In this document: piece by piece, positions 25,105 to 34,310 of the stretch | Numbering within the stretch: the stretch's first letter is position 1 | How the letters are laid out: the number at the start of each line of letters is the position of its first letter | Source of the DNA: Paenibacillus sp. FSL R5-0490 | GTDB taxonomy: Bacteria; Bacillota; Bacilli; Bacillales; Cytobacillaceae | NCBI RefSeq assembly: GCF_001956215.1 | Contig: NZ_MRTQ01000022.1 | Coordinates: 1-64,000, forward strand | DNA length: 64,000 nt | Reading direction: 5' to 3' | Notes under the pieces: generated by a model | Seen by the model: only the letters and a program-made list of their open reading frames with translations | What the model was told of the DNA's origin: nothing | The model's database searches: none | Program-made: the position numbers and the translations under genes

Positions 25105-26280
25105 ATGTTGAATACTAAAAAAGCACTGCCTCTTTTATTCGCCGTTATGTTTCTTGTGATGGTAGGGTTTGGAATCATTATTCCTGTCATCCCCTTTTAT
25201 GCGGAGGAATTAGGGGCATCACCCACTGAACTGGGCCTGTTAATGGCCGTTTATTCGCTGATGCAGCTGCTGTTTGCGCCTATGTGGGGGCGCGTTTCCG
25301 ATAAAATCGGACGCAAGCCTGTCATTATGATTGGTATTTTTGGTCTTGGCCTGTCTTTTTTCATGATGGCGCTGTCCACTGAGCTTTGGATGCTGTTTGC
25401 GGCTAGAATCATCGGCGGCTTTCTGTCGTCGGCAAATATGCCGACGGTCATGGCTTATGTAGCGGATATTACATCTGAAGAAGACCGCGGAAAAGGGATG
25501 GGCATCATCGGTGCTGCAGTGGGCTTAGGCTTCATTTTTGGCCCGGCGATCGGCGGCATCTTTTCCCGGGAAAGTTTGAACCTTCCTTTCTACGCGGCAG
25601 GAACTTCTTCGTTTATCACCTTCTTCCTTGTCATGCTTGTGCTGAAGGAGTCCCTTTCACCGGAGCAGCGCAGCCAGGGAACGTCTAAGCGTCCGGGTCT
25701 GATGACCGCTTTAAGAGGAAACACTGGCATTTTGTTTATCCTTCAGCTGTTTGTTTCGCTGTCACTGGCAGGACTGGAAGCAACATTTGCGTATTTTGCG
25801 GCTGAAAAAGCCGGCCTTGGCACCGTGGAGCTGGGCTATATCTTTATGATTATGGGATTTGGAGGCGCCCTTGTGCAAGGCGGTCTCGTAGGACGAATGA
25901 CGAAAAAGTATGGAGAAGGGGCTGTGATTCAGCTGGGGATTGTTGTCTCTGCCATAGGCTTTGGACTGATCCTCCTGGTTGACAGTTTTACGACTGCAGC
26001 GATTTTCCTGACGATTTTCGGCATAGGGAACGGATTTATCCGTCCGAGTGTTTCTTCCCTGCTGACAAAGACATCTCAAACTGGACACGGCAGCACGACT
26101 GGCCTGCTGTCATCCTTTGATTCCCTGGGACGCATTATCGGCCCGCCGCTCGGAGGATGGCTGTTCACCATCAGCATCGGAGCTCCGTACCTGACGGGAA
26201 TCCTGCTTTCCGGTTTGGCATTCATAATGTATCGTGTGTATTCTGCCAGAGTGAACAGAACCCGTTCGATTACACCTTAA
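25105..26280 (+). CDS. MFS multidrug/tetracycline-type efflux transporter (DHA1)
   Basis: A 391-residue, 12-span MFS protein of the drug:proton antiporter-1 type. Visible motifs are GFGIIIPVIPFY in span one, the loop motif GRVSDKIGRKPVIMIG near 60-75, and the antiporter motif C region GAAVGLGFIFGPAIGGIF near 130-148. Such proteins pump out drugs or metabolites; the actual substrate is unknown and a resistance role should not be assumed. GGAGTGAAC precedes the chosen ATG. A TATAAT at 25059-25064 may be the -10 box, without a good -35. Confidence 0.85.
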   Translation: MLNTKKALPLLFAVMFLVMVGFGIIIPVIPFYAEELGASPTELGLLMAVYSLMQLLFAPMWGRVSDKIGRKPVIMIGIFGLGLSFFMMALSTELWMLFAARIIGGFLSSANMPTVMAYVADITSEEDRGKGMGIIGAAVGLGFIFGPAIGGIFSRESLNLPFYAAGTSSFITFFLVMLVLKESLSPEQRSQGTSKRPGLMTALRGNTGILFILQLFVSLSLAGLEATFAYFAAEKAGLGTVELGYIFMIMGFGGALVQGGLVGRMTKKYGEGAVIQLGIVVSAIGFGLILLVDSFTTAAIFLTIFGIGNGFIRPSVSSLLTKTSQTGHGSTTGLLSSFDSLGRIIGPPLGGWLFTISIGAPYLTGILLSGLAFIMYRVYSARVNRTRSITP

Positions 26281-26309
26281 AAAAAGGAGGCTCATTTTGC
26301 CCCCTTTTT
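26279..26309. terminator. Bidirectional terminator
   Basis: AAAAAGGAGGC pairs with GCCCCCTTTTT (one mismatch) between two convergent genes, with T-rich ends in both directions. Confidence 0.75.
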
Positions 26310-26906
26310 CTACTTTTGCAGGATCACCTGGATGACATGTCCCGTGCCTGTATGGCCTTTTCCTTCCACTCTTTCCTGTTCGCCATAAAAGAAATGGAGG
26401 ACTTTATAGTTTCTAATCCATTGAAGAATATCTGCAGGGTGATAGACCATATCCACACTTTTCGGCCCGCCTGTTCCATAGCGGAGCTGATCCTCTGAAT
26501 AGACCTCAAGCATGACAATACCACCCGGTTTGACAACGGAAACAAGCTTATCGAAAACGGTTTTTTGGTCTTTTTTCAGAAAATGGCCGAAAACCATAAT
26601 CGAAGCGTCATATTCCTCAGTTGGCACAGAATCATGAATCAGATCCTTCTGCCCTGTTTCCACTCTGACTTGATGGCGCTCAGCCAGCAGCTGTGTTTTG
26701 TTTAACCCGCTTTGCGTATAATCCCATGCTGTTACATCATGCCCCTTTCTTGCCAGGAATACGGCATTTCGGCCCTCCCCCTCGGCAAAGGCCACAACTC
26801 GTTTGTGCCCTTCAAGCCGCCATACCTGCTCTCTGATGAATTCATTGGGCTCTTCGCCATATAAATAGCCTTCTTGAGAAAACTTTTCTTCCCATAGATT
26901 TGCCAA
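26310..26906 (-). CDS. Class I SAM-dependent methyltransferase (TehB-like)
   Basis: A 198-residue methyltransferase. The SAM-binding motif I is VVAFAEGEGRNAVFLARKGHDVTAWDYT near residues 37-64, with the EGEGRNA loop characteristic of the TehB-like group, and motif III KPGGIVMLEVYS near 125. Substrate unknown. The TTG at 26906 has GGAGTGGTGAGA upstream and gives MANLWEEKFSQEG, the usual family N-terminus; the ATG 21 nt further upstream overlaps the ribosome site. It ends on a shared terminator with the convergent MFS gene. Confidence 0.82.
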   Translation of the reverse strand: MANLWEEKFSQEGYLYGEEPNEFIREQVWRLEGHKRVVAFAEGEGRNAVFLARKGHDVTAWDYTQSGLNKTQLLAERHQVRVETGQKDLIHDSVPTEEYDASIMVFGHFLKKDQKTVFDKLVSVVKPGGIVMLEVYSEDQLRYGTGGPKSVDMVYHPADILQWIRNYKVLHFFYGEQERVEGKGHTGTGHVIQVILQK

Positions 26907-26998
26907 TCTCACCACTCCTTTTCCCATAAGGTATTCTAGGAGAGGTTATGGAAATCCTATTGTATAATGGAAAAAATGCCAGCAAGAGGAGGATAAAA

Positions 26999-27328
26999 AT
27001 GAAAGAGCTGACAGCGATGGAAGAGGTGCATCGATTTATTCAAAGCACAGAGCTGGGCCTTATTTATGTGCTGCATGACAGCTGAAGCGTCTGCCATGGC
27101 CTGCTTCCTCAGGTTGAGGAAGTGTTAAAGGATTACCCCCGTATCGAAGCACGGCTTGTAAATGCAGGCAAGGTAACCGAAATTGCCGGATACCTGATGG
27201 CCTTTACAGTGCCTGTGATTGCCTTATATCTGGATGGAAGAGAAGTATTAAGGGAAGCTCGGTTTATACCGGTTGAGAAGCTTCGTGATGATTTGAAAAG
27301 GATTTATGATAGGGTTTTTGATGTATAA
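26999..27328 (+). CDS. Thioredoxin-like protein with in-frame TGA at the first redox cysteine (candidate UxxC selenoprotein or nonsense mutant)
   Basis: Reading from the ATG at 26999 (AGAGGAGGATAAAA before it) gives a 109-codon thioredoxin-fold protein: MKELTAMEEVHRFIQ ... YVLHDS-TGA-SVCHGLLPQVEEVLKDYP ... FTVPVIALYLDG ... EARFIPVEKL. The cis-Pro motif TVPV is intact. TGA (27083-27085) is exactly the first position of the CxxC motif; relatives have Cys there. No other defect is seen. A hairpin 25 nt downstream (CTTCCTC, loop AGGTT, GAGGAAG, 27104-27122) fits the general bacterial SECIS layout. Alternatives are a recent nonsense mutation or UGA readthrough. No sel genes lie in the window. Confidence 0.7.
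27102..27124 (+). promoter_or_regulatory. Candidate SECIS-like hairpin downstream of the in-frame TGA
   Basis: Seven Watson-Crick pairs (CTTCCTC 27104-27110 with GAGGAAG 27116-27122) plus two G-U pairs outside, with loop AGGTT. The loop starts 25 nt after the TGA and has G within its first two bases. The arms also encode LPQVEE, so the structure could be coincidental. Confidence 0.4.
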
Positions 27329-27334
27329 AGCAAG

Positions 27335-27365
27335 GACTGGCGGTGCTTTTCCGCTGGTCTTTTTG
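27335..27365 (+). terminator. Terminator after the thioredoxin-like gene
   Basis: GACTGGCGG pairs with CCGCTGGTC (two G-U pairs), followed by TTTTT. Its presence supports the upstream gene being a real transcription unit. Confidence 0.7.
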
Positions 27366-27391
27366 ACTGTTCAGCTGTTTGTTTTAGAAAA

Positions 27392-27546
27392 TTAACCGTA
27401 CAAGAACTTAATAGATTTGCTGTAAGTTAGAATATTATTTTCTTCCCCTATTAAATAACCCCAAATTTTATTGTTATAAATACCTACAAACTCTCCCAAT
27501 AATTCATCAATTTATCGAAATCTAATTCTTTTAGCCCATCTTTCAC
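27392..27546 (-). pseudogene. Possible remnant of a small gene
   Basis: From a GTG at 27546, preceded by GAGGATGATTGAA, one frame reads VKDGLKELDFDKLMNYWESL and stops. Shifting frame near 27485 the sequence continues FVGIYNNKIWGYLIGEENN ... IKFLYG to a stop at 27392. Together they look like one short protein broken by a frameshift. I recognise no family, and chance cannot be excluded. This is the only thing seen in the 27366-27640 gap. Confidence 0.3.
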
Positions 27547-27656
27547 ACTTCAATCATCCTCTAATTCCCCCAATTAACAGAATGTTCTTTCTTCTTTATA
27601 CTTTTCAATAGAACGCCCTTACAAACTATAAGTCAAGTATTTAAGGAGGTTGGTTC

Positions 27657-27704
27657 TTGATTATTTTAAAGCAGTTTAATAGGGTCATTTCTAAGCTGCT
27701 TTAA
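27657..27704 (+). CDS. Possible 15-residue leader or amphipathic peptide upstream of the subtilase
   Basis: A consensus AAGGAGGT (27643-27650) lies 6 nt before a TTG that reads LIILKQFNRVISKLL then TAA. The peptide is cationic and amphipathic. Its coding region coincides with an inverted repeat, TTAAAGCAG (27666-27674) and CTGCTTTAA (27696-27704), so translation could affect the hairpin and the subtilase gene 39 nt downstream. It is too short to judge by coding statistics. Confidence 0.35.
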   Translation: MIILKQFNRVISKLL

Positions 27705-27743
27705 CGGAAACCACTATACTTTTAAAGAGGAGAATGGACACGA

Positions 27744-30700
27744 ATGGGAGATTTCAAGTTTAAAAAGTATTTAACCGCTGCCATGGCTGCGGCTATGCTG
27801 GCTGTTCCGCCCCTGCAGGCTTCGGCGGATGATTCCGGGAAAGGCATCCTGAAAGGGGATGATGGCAAAGCGTCCATAGCTGATCTGCAAGGGATGAATG
27901 CCAAAGCAAGTAAAGGCAAACATGTCATCACTCTTATTACAGGTGATGTCGTAACTGTAACTGAATTCGCAGATGGAAAGAATATTATTCATGTGGAACC
28001 AGCTGACCCTTCCGCCAGTGGTGCACGCATTTTAACTGCCAACAAGGAAACGTATGTCATTCCAGACAAGGCTATGCCTTACCTGGCTTCCGGATTTTTG
28101 GATCAGGATTTGTTCAATATCACAGCTTTAATCAAAGATGGCTATGATGACGAGAATCAGAAGGAATTGCCTGTCATCATTCAATATTCCGAGTCCAAGG
28201 GCCGCTCAGCTGCTGCTTTTAAAGCTCCTAAAGGCTCAAAGAAAACCCATGTACTTGAAAGTATAGATAGTGTTGCAGTCTCCGCTGATAAGAAAGAAAC
28301 AAAGGAATTTTGGTCAGAAATCACCAGCAAGACTGCTAAAAAAACGAAGGCTGCACTGGCTCCAGGGATTGAAAAAATCTGGCTCGATGGCCGTGTCGAA
28401 GCATCTCTTGAACAGAGTGTCCCGCAGATCGGAGCCCCTTCCGCTTGGGAATCCGGCTATGACGGAACTGGTGTAAAAGTGGCTGTTCTGGATACTGGGA
28501 TTGATTCAGGGCATCCGGACATTTCAGGTCAGTTGGATGAGGCAGTAAGCTTTGTGCCAGGAGAGGAAGTAACCGACAGACATGCACACGGAACACATGT
28601 GGCTTCCACAGTACTTGGTACCGGGGAAGCATCAGAAGGACGGAATAAGGGTGTGGCACCTGGCGCACGTCTTCTTGTAGGAAAAGTACTTAGTGATGAA
28701 GGCTTTGGCCAGGATTCATGGATTATCGACGGAATGGAATGGGCTGCTGAAAATGCAAAAGTCGTCAATATGAGCCTGGGCAGTTCTGAACCAAGCGATG
28801 GAACAGACCCAATGGCTCAAGCTGTTAACAATCTCAGTAAAGAAACAGGTTCCCTGTTTGTGATTGCTGCCGGGAACACGGACAGTGAAGGAATCGGCTC
28901 ACCAGGAGCTGCTGAGGAAGCTCTAACTGTTGGCGCAGTGGACAAGTCCGACAATCTTGCCTGGTTCTCGTCTAAAGGGCCCAGCTTTGGAAGCTCAGGA
29001 TTAAAGCCTGATCTCACAGCTCCCGGAGTTGGAATCCTGGCAGCACGTTCTCAATATACGAACCAGGGAAGCGGCTCTTATATGAGCATGGATGGCACCT
29101 CAATGGCAACGCCTCATGTTGCCGGAGCTGCAGCCCTTCTCGCCCAGCGCCACCCGGACTGGACAGGGGAACAGCTTAAGGAAGCTTTAATGAGCACAAC
29201 CAAGAAGCTTGAACACATTAAGCCTTTTGAAGGCGGCACAGGCCGTGTGGATGCAGTGGCAGCTCTTGGCCATGTAAGGGCAACAGGATCCCTGGACTTT
29301 GGCTTCTACGACTGGCCTCATGAGAATGATGGTCCGGCTGAAAAGACCATTACGTATACAAATGATGCTGATCAGGATATAACATTGGATCTGACAGTGT
29401 CAGTCAAAGATGCCAATGACACGGATGCACCTGCCGGAATGGTAAAGCTATCAGCAGAAAAAGTGACTGTTCCAGCAAAAGGAAGCACGAATGTCACCGT
29501 TACATTGGACCCTAATGCAGGTAATTTTGGCACCCGATATCAGGGGCGCATTAGCGCTTCATCAGAGGGAGAGAGCATTGTCCATACTTCACTGGGCATG
29601 ATCAAAGAAGATGAAAGATACCCGCTGACCATTAAGGCAATCGACCGTGACGGGGAAGCTGCCTCTGCCTACTTCTACCTTTTGGGACCAACTGGTGAAC
29701 CGCAGTTTATGTCAGTGGATGGCACGAAGGAGCTGAGACTGCCGAAAGGAATATATTCGGTTATGTCGATGATGGATGTTGATACAGATACAGATCATGC
29801 AGGAGTAGCGCTTGTCGGCGATCCGGAAGTTCATTTGGATGGACCGCAGACCGTTATGCTGGATGCGCGAGAGGCTAATGAAATTACAGTAGATGTTCCG
29901 AAAGAAACAGAAGCCCATTACCGCAAGATGGAATATTTCCGCAGCATTGATGGAAACCAGGTGAATGACATTTACATCATGCCGGCAGTGGCAGATAAAA
30001 TGTACGCTGCCCCTACTGAGAAAGTAGACACTGGTGAATTCACGCAGGCTACGCGCTGGCGCCTGGCAGAACCACTATTGACCATTGGTTTCAAGGGCAA
30101 AGAATTAGATGATATTCCGCAGGCTGGCAGCACTCTTATGAACGGGAAGTACAATCTGGAAGCTGTCTATGCAGGGAATGGATCAAACGAGGATTATCAA
30201 AAACTTGATGTTAAAGGCAAAGCTGCCATTGTCCTGCGCAGTGATGAATTAACTGGATCAGAACGTGCTGCAGCAGCTCTGGCAGCAGGAGCAAAGCTAT
30301 TAATCACTGTTAATGACAGACCGCAGGAGCTTAGTGAATGGACAGGAGTAGAAAATGAAGACTTTTCACTTTCCGATAGCCCTCTCCCAGTAGCCGGAGT
30401 CAGCGGAAATGAAGGACGGGGACTGATCGAAGCGGCCAAGTCCGGCGGATTGACCTTAAACGTCGAGGGTACTCCTGATTCGGACTATTTATATGACCTG
30501 GTGGACATGCATCATCAGGCAGTTCCTAAAAAAGTAAATTATGCACCGAAAACGAAGGACCTTGTCAAAATCAACTCTGAATATAAATCAGATCGCCCTG
30601 CACCTGGTGCCGAGTTCCGCTACGATATCCTCGAGCACAGCTTTGCCGGTGTTGGCTTCCTGCAAAGACTGTCACTCCCGTCCGTCAGAACAGAGTGGGT

Positions 30701-31490
30701 ATCGGCGCAAAACGGAACGTCCTGGTATCATCAGGCTGGTGTCCTTGATGCCCAATGGGAAGTAAGGCAGCCAAAAGTGGAATACAAACCAGGTCAAACG
30801 TTGAATGAAGAATGGTTTTCACCAGTAGTCCGCCCTCGTTTTGGTGCGGGATTTTGGGCTCCTTATCGTACAGACAATTATTTGATTCTCAATGTTCCTG
30901 CCTGGGCTGACTCAGGAGCTGGCCATACAGGCGCCGACATGAATTACCCTGGTGATCAGACATTAAAGCTATATCAGGGGGATACACTGGTTAGAGAAGG
31001 AAAGGGCCAGGCTCTCTACTTATTCAATGAATTTCCGGCAGAGAAAACCCAGTACAAACTTGTAAGTGATGCAGCCCGCGATGCAGAGCGCTGGAACACA
31101 TCAGTCAGTACACATACGGAGTGGACATTCTGGTCCCAGCAGCAGGAAGAATATCAGACTGCACTTCCGCTGATTTCTCTTGATTATAAAGTGGATACGG
31201 ACATGGCCGGCAACTCCACGGCCGGTAAGAAGATTAAGCTTGATTTATCAGCTGTTCAAATAGCCGATGCCCCTGAAAATGGCAAAATAAAAGGAGCCAG
31301 TCTTGAAGTGTCCTTTGATGAAGGAAAGACATGGGAAGCGGCAAAATTAGCAGCTAAAGGAAACGGCTGGTCTGCCGAAATCAAGCATCCAAATAAGAAG
31401 GGAGCCTCTGTCTCCCTGCGTACCAGTGCATGGGATGATGCAGGCAATCGTGTGAATCAGGAGATCATCAAGGCTTATGGATTAAAATAA
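27744..31490 (+). CDS. Large secreted S8 subtilisin-like serine protease with PA domain
   Basis: A 1248-residue secreted protease. Residues 1-28 are a signal peptide (FKKYLTAAMAAAMLAV, cut near ASA). A propeptide-like region with VITLITGDVVTVTEF runs to about 220. The catalytic domain holds Asp250 (VAVLDTGID), His282 (HAHGTHVAS), oxyanion Asn378 (AAGN) and Ser453 (DGTSMATPHVAGAAAL). After about 515 come beta-rich modules, a PA-like domain near 810-910 placed after rather than inside the protease domain, and a C-terminal region ending in SLRTSAWDDAGNRV. No sortase or S-layer anchor is seen. GAGGAG lies 11 nt before the ATG. Confidence 0.92.
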   Translation: MGDFKFKKYLTAAMAAAMLAVPPLQASADDSGKGILKGDDGKASIADLQGMNAKASKGKHVITLITGDVVTVTEFADGKNIIHVEPADPSASGARILTANKETYVIPDKAMPYLASGFLDQDLFNITALIKDGYDDENQKELPVIIQYSESKGRSAAAFKAPKGSKKTHVLESIDSVAVSADKKETKEFWSEITSKTAKKTKAALAPGIEKIWLDGRVEASLEQSVPQIGAPSAWESGYDGTGVKVAVLDTGIDSGHPDISGQLDEAVSFVPGEEVTDRHAHGTHVASTVLGTGEASEGRNKGVAPGARLLVGKVLSDEGFGQDSWIIDGMEWAAENAKVVNMSLGSSEPSDGTDPMAQAVNNLSKETGSLFVIAAGNTDSEGIGSPGAAEEALTVGAVDKSDNLAWFSSKGPSFGSSGLKPDLTAPGVGILAARSQYTNQGSGSYMSMDGTSMATPHVAGAAALLAQRHPDWTGEQLKEALMSTTKKLEHIKPFEGGTGRVDAVAALGHVRATGSLDFGFYDWPHENDGPAEKTITYTNDADQDITLDLTVSVKDANDTDAPAGMVKLSAEKVTVPAKGSTNVTVTLDPNAGNFGTRYQGRISASSEGESIVHTSLGMIKEDERYPLTIKAIDRDGEAASAYFYLLGPTGEPQFMSVDGTKELRLPKGIYSVMSMMDVDTDTDHAGVALVGDPEVHLDGPQTVMLDAREANEITVDVPKETEAHYRKMEYFRSIDGNQVNDIYIMPAVADKMYAAPTEKVDTGEFTQATRWRLAEPLLTIGFKGKELDDIPQAGSTLMNGKYNLEAVYAGNGSNEDYQKLDVKGKAAIVLRSDELTGSERAAAALAAGAKLLITVNDRPQELSEWTGVENEDFSLSDSPLPVAGVSGNEGRGLIEAAKSGGLTLNVEGTPDSDYLYDLVDMHHQAVPKKVNYAPKTKDLVKINSEYKSDRPAPGAEFRYDILEHSFAGVGFLQRLSLPSVRTEWVSAQNGTSWYHQAGVLDAQWEVRQPKVEYKPGQTLNEEWFSPVVRPRFGAGFWAPYRTDNYLILNVPAWADSGAGHTGADMNYPGDQTLKLYQGDTLVREGKGQALYLFNEFPAEKTQYKLVSDAARDAERWNTSVSTHTEWTFWSQQQEEYQTALPLISLDYKVDTDMAGNSTAGKKIKLDLSAVQIADAPENGKIKGASLEVSFDEGKTWEAAKLAAKGNGWSAEIKHPNKKGASVSLRTSAWDDAGNRVNQEIIKAYGLK

Positions 31491-31530
31491 AGAAGCTTCT
31501 GTTAGGAGCGGATTGCGTAACAGAGAAGGT

Positions 31531-31564
31531 GTGAACCAGACAGTCAATGCCTGGTTCACTTTTG
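31531..31564 (+). terminator. Terminator after the subtilase
   Basis: GTGAACCAG pairs with CTGGTTCAC (9 bp) followed by TTTTG. A weaker TCTGTTA/TAACAGA inverted repeat precedes it at 31498-31524. Confidence 0.7.
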
Positions 31565-31646
31565 TAATAGACTTCGTCAAACTTCGCAACCCGCCAGGGC
31601 AGCTTTGGAGGATTCAGTGCGTCTCGCCTTATGCTTTTCGTAATCC

Positions 31647-33341
31647 CTATACCCTATAATGGCTTGTCATTTCAGACAATGACCTTGCTAAAGAGTTGAG
31701 TTTCACCCCAATTTTATCCGTTTTCTCCATTTGTCCTGTTTGAATGACACTGGCAGCAAGCATTTCTTCTGCACTGGCCAATGTTTCCTGTGAAACAGAG
31801 GCGAACTGTTCAGCACCCTGTTCAAGCTGCGGCAGCGTTTCTTCCAGGCCTTTTAGCTCCGTTTGCATGGTTTGGAGCTTTCCGCTTACATTAGAAATTT
31901 CATTCATCAGCTCATCCAATGATAGTTTGGATTGGCCCGCCATCTCAAGATTTCCTTTGATCTCCGTATGGAGCCGGTCAAATTCATCTGAAGCTCTAAG
32001 AGTTATATTCTCCATACTTCTTATTCCCTGAGTGATATTTTCTGCAGCACCTGCAGATTGCTCCGCTAGTTTACGGACCTCTCCAGCGACCACGGCAAAG
32101 CCTTTCCCTGCCTCTCCTGCACGGGCAGCCTCAATGGAAGCATTTAAAGATAACAGTCTTGTTTGTTCAGCAATCCCTTTTACCATTCCGACAAGATTTG
32201 TAATCGATAAGGAATGGTCTTTGACCTCTCTTATTGTCAGTGTCAATTTTTCAAACTTTAACCCAAAGGAATGGATGGCAGCGATCAAATCATTGATGCT
32301 GTTCCCGCCGCGCCAGGCAGAATCATTCATAACCTCCGAACTGCGGTTTACACTTTCCATTTGCAAAAACATGTCTTCAAACCTATCTTTCATTTCTTTA
32401 AAACTGGCAACACTATTTTCAGAACTGGATGCGGTTTGCTCTGCACCCATTTTCACAAGGTGAATGGCTGATACCAGCTGCTGCCCGCTTTCAAGAGCGC
32501 TGAAGGATGACCTTTTAAGCTCATTGCCCGTACTCTCCAGCTCCTTCGTTGTGCCGGTCAGCTCCCGCAGCAGGCTCCTCATTTGTTCAATCATACTATT
32601 ATAACTTTTCTGCAGAGAAGCAATTTCAGGAATTTCTGTATGAATTTCAAGCGGATTTTTCAGGTTTCCTTCCCGGACCTCCCGCATGGTGTTTCTTAAA
32701 AGGTTCAAAGGCTTCGTTATTTTTCTGACAAAAAGGCTGATAATGGCCGAAGCAGCCGATAAACTGACCACAATTGCTGCAATCATAAAATAACCGATCG
32801 CATGCACATCAGACATATACGCTTTTGCCGGGATGAGGACTACATAGGTGCCATTAATTTCCTTCATCTCCTGAAAGGCCGCTGTATAATCTGTCCCGTT
32901 CATCTCAATATGTAAGACGCCATTTTTCATTGCGCTGATTTTATTGATGACATCCCTTGAAAAAGCGGCATCCGTTTTGCTGCTGACTTTAAAAGGCTTC
33001 ATCCTATTATCTGCAAGATAGAAAAAATCGGAATCTATCCCATCCGAGTGCAGCTTTTTCTGCTGAGCACGGACACTGGCCTCAAGCTGCTGCTTAAAGT
33101 ACGCATCATCACTGACATACACAAACTTTAAGTTTTCCGCTATGTATCCCATTAGTTCTGCTTCTCTTGCCAATCTATCCTCAATTGTTTTGATTGCCAT
33201 GTCCTTTGTTTTAAGATAGGAACTAACTCCGACTGCCGATATCGATAGCAGCAACAAGGTAAAAAACAATACCAATAATCTTTTGCCCAGGTTCAGCTTA
33301 TGGCTGCAGGCTGCCGCAAAGTTGTCCAGCTGCTTCTTCAT
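31647..33341 (-). CDS. Methyl-accepting chemotaxis protein
   Basis: A 564-residue transducer. A short cytoplasmic start is followed by TM1 ([18 protein letters not shown], about 22-39), an extracellular ligand domain of single-Cache type (about 45-180), TM2 ([20 protein letters not shown], about 182-201), HAMP (about 205-260), and a cytoplasmic coiled coil. The conserved signalling tip is recognisable in [19 protein letters not shown] near 403-421. It would report an unknown extracellular ligand to CheA/CheW. It is monocistronic with no adjacent che genes. AAATGAAGAAG at the start has GGAG shortly upstream. Confidence 0.92.
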   Translation of the reverse strand: MKKQLDNFAAACSHKLNLGKRLLVLFFTLLLLSISAVGVSSYLKTKDMAIKTIEDRLAREAELMGYIAENLKFVYVSDDAYFKQQLEASVRAQQKKLHSDGIDSDFFYLADNRMKPFKVSSKTDAAFSRDVINKISAMKNGVLHIEMNGTDYTAAFQEMKEINGTYVVLIPAKAYMSDVHAIGYFMIAAIVVSLSAASAIISLFVRKITKPLNLLRNTMREVREGNLKNPLEIHTEIPEIASLQKSYNSMIEQMRSLLRELTGTTKELESTGNELKRSSFSALESGQQLVSAIHLVKMGAEQTASSSENSVASFKEMKDRFEDMFLQMESVNRSSEVMNDSAWRGGNSINDLIAAIHSFGLKFEKLTLTIREVKDHSLSITNLVGMVKGIAEQTRLLSLNASIEAARAGEAGKGFAVVAGEVRKLAEQSAGAAENITQGIRSMENITLRASDEFDRLHTEIKGNLEMAGQSKLSLDELMNEISNVSGKLQTMQTELKGLEETLPQLEQGAEQFASVSQETLASAEEMLAASVIQTGQMEKTDKIGVKLNSLARSLSEMTSHYRV

Positions 33342-33436
33342 TTCTCCAAAACCCCCAAAATATCATACTAATGACCTATAAGGAAATTATACAGACCGAA
33401 TGTAAATCCAATGTAAAGATTGGATGAAAGTAATGT

Positions 33437-33452
33437 TTTGTAAATTTACAAA
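33437..33452 (+). promoter_or_regulatory. 16-bp palindrome upstream of the 33524 gene
   Basis: TTTGTAAATTTACAAA is a perfect palindrome in the gap between the divergent chemotaxis receptor and conserved hypothetical genes. It could be an operator; AT-richness makes chance possible. Confidence 0.3.
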
Positions 33453-33523
33453 GGAACGTAAAATAGGCTGTTTTAATATATTGGTTACATCCGAGGCTTT
33501 ATTTTTTAGAACGGAGGAAGAAC

Positions 33524-34009
33524 ATGACCAATTTTCAATACTTCACGGGAACTATTGTGCAAATCTCTGATTTTAACATGGAAGGCTGCCTAAAGATGAT
33601 TTCTGCTGATAACGGGATGGGGGGAACTGTCAATTTCATCGTATCCCCTTCGACTTTTGTTTTAGATCAAACCAGGCTGTCAGCCGGGGACATTATTACC
33701 GGATATTATGACGGCAATGCTCCTGTTCCGCTGATATATCCCCCTCAATACCGTGCTCTGGTGGTCGTAAAACATACTTCCCAGCAAAATGTGAAAACGG
33801 ACTATTTTAATAGCCAGCTAATCAGCAGCGATGGCCAGCTGCAATTAAACATCTCGCCGTATACCCAGATGGTGCTGACCAATGGGCAGGCCTTTACCGG
33901 CAGCCCCGCCAACAGGGACCTGGTTGTGACCTATGGTCCGTCTACCAAGAGCATACCTGCCCAGACCACACCTTATAAGATTGTTGTGTTGTGCTTACCG
34001 TCCGCATAA
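33524..34009 (+). CDS. Conserved hypothetical protein, beta-rich
   Basis: A 161-residue protein without signal peptide or membrane spans, rich in beta-branched and Gly/Pro residues (FTGTIVQISDF at the start, GDIITGYYDGNAPVPLIYPPQYRALVV near 66-92). The pattern of short strands suggests OB- or sandwich-type beta folding. Similar proteins occur in Bacillus, Paenibacillus and Clostridium from memory, but I know no assigned function. ACGGAGGAAGAAC precedes the ATG. It ends in a hairpin and is followed by the second 52-bp array. Confidence 0.75.
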   Translation: MTNFQYFTGTIVQISDFNMEGCLKMISADNGMGGTVNFIVSPSTFVLDQTRLSAGDIITGYYDGNAPVPLIYPPQYRALVVVKHTSQQNVKTDYFNSQLISSDGQLQLNISPYTQMVLTNGQAFTGSPANRDLVVTYGPSTKSIPAQTTPYKIVVLCLPSA

Positions 34010-34023
34010 GAGCCGTAATAGAA

Positions 34024-34055
34024 ATAGCCCCAATCTGTTGTTGATTGGGGCTTTG
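34024..34055 (+). terminator. Terminator after the 33524 gene
   Basis: AGCCCCAATC (34026-34035) pairs perfectly with GATTGGGGCT (34043-34052); the T-tract is short. Confidence 0.7.
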
Positions 34056-34076
34056 GCTGGTTTTGGACAAAGGCGG

Positions 34077-34262
34077 GTTCAGACTCTAACTCGCGCTTTC
34101 CTGCTTTTTGTGTCTGAAGTTGCACCAGGTTCTGACTCTAACTGACGCTCCCATGCTTTTTGTGTCTGAAGTTGCACCAGGTTCTGACTCTAACTGACGC
34201 TCCCATGCTTTTTGTGTCTGAAGTTGCCTCTAGGTCCTGACTCTAACCCGGGCTTCCCTCCT
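34077..34262. repeat. 52-bp tandem repeat array 2 (about 4 units)
   Basis: GTTC(T/A)GACTCT-type starts occur at 34077, 34129, 34181 and 34234. The local consensus differs from array 1: TAACTGACGCTCCCATG as the variable part, GTGTCTGAAGTTG instead of GTGTCCGAAGTTG, and CACCAG before GTTCTGAC. It lies between the 3' ends of two convergent genes. Confidence 0.9.
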
Positions 34263-34310
34263 TTTCAGTCCGAGCCGCCTCCCCCTCTTCCCAAAACCCA
34301 ACCAGCTTAA

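Noticed and set aside
25105-26280. Tetracycline resistance determinant
   Set aside because: Only general DHA1 motifs are visible; no specific evidence for a drug substrate.
27102-27124. Hairpin as an ordinary terminator
   Set aside because: It lies inside the frame and has no T-run; a proper terminator follows the gene.
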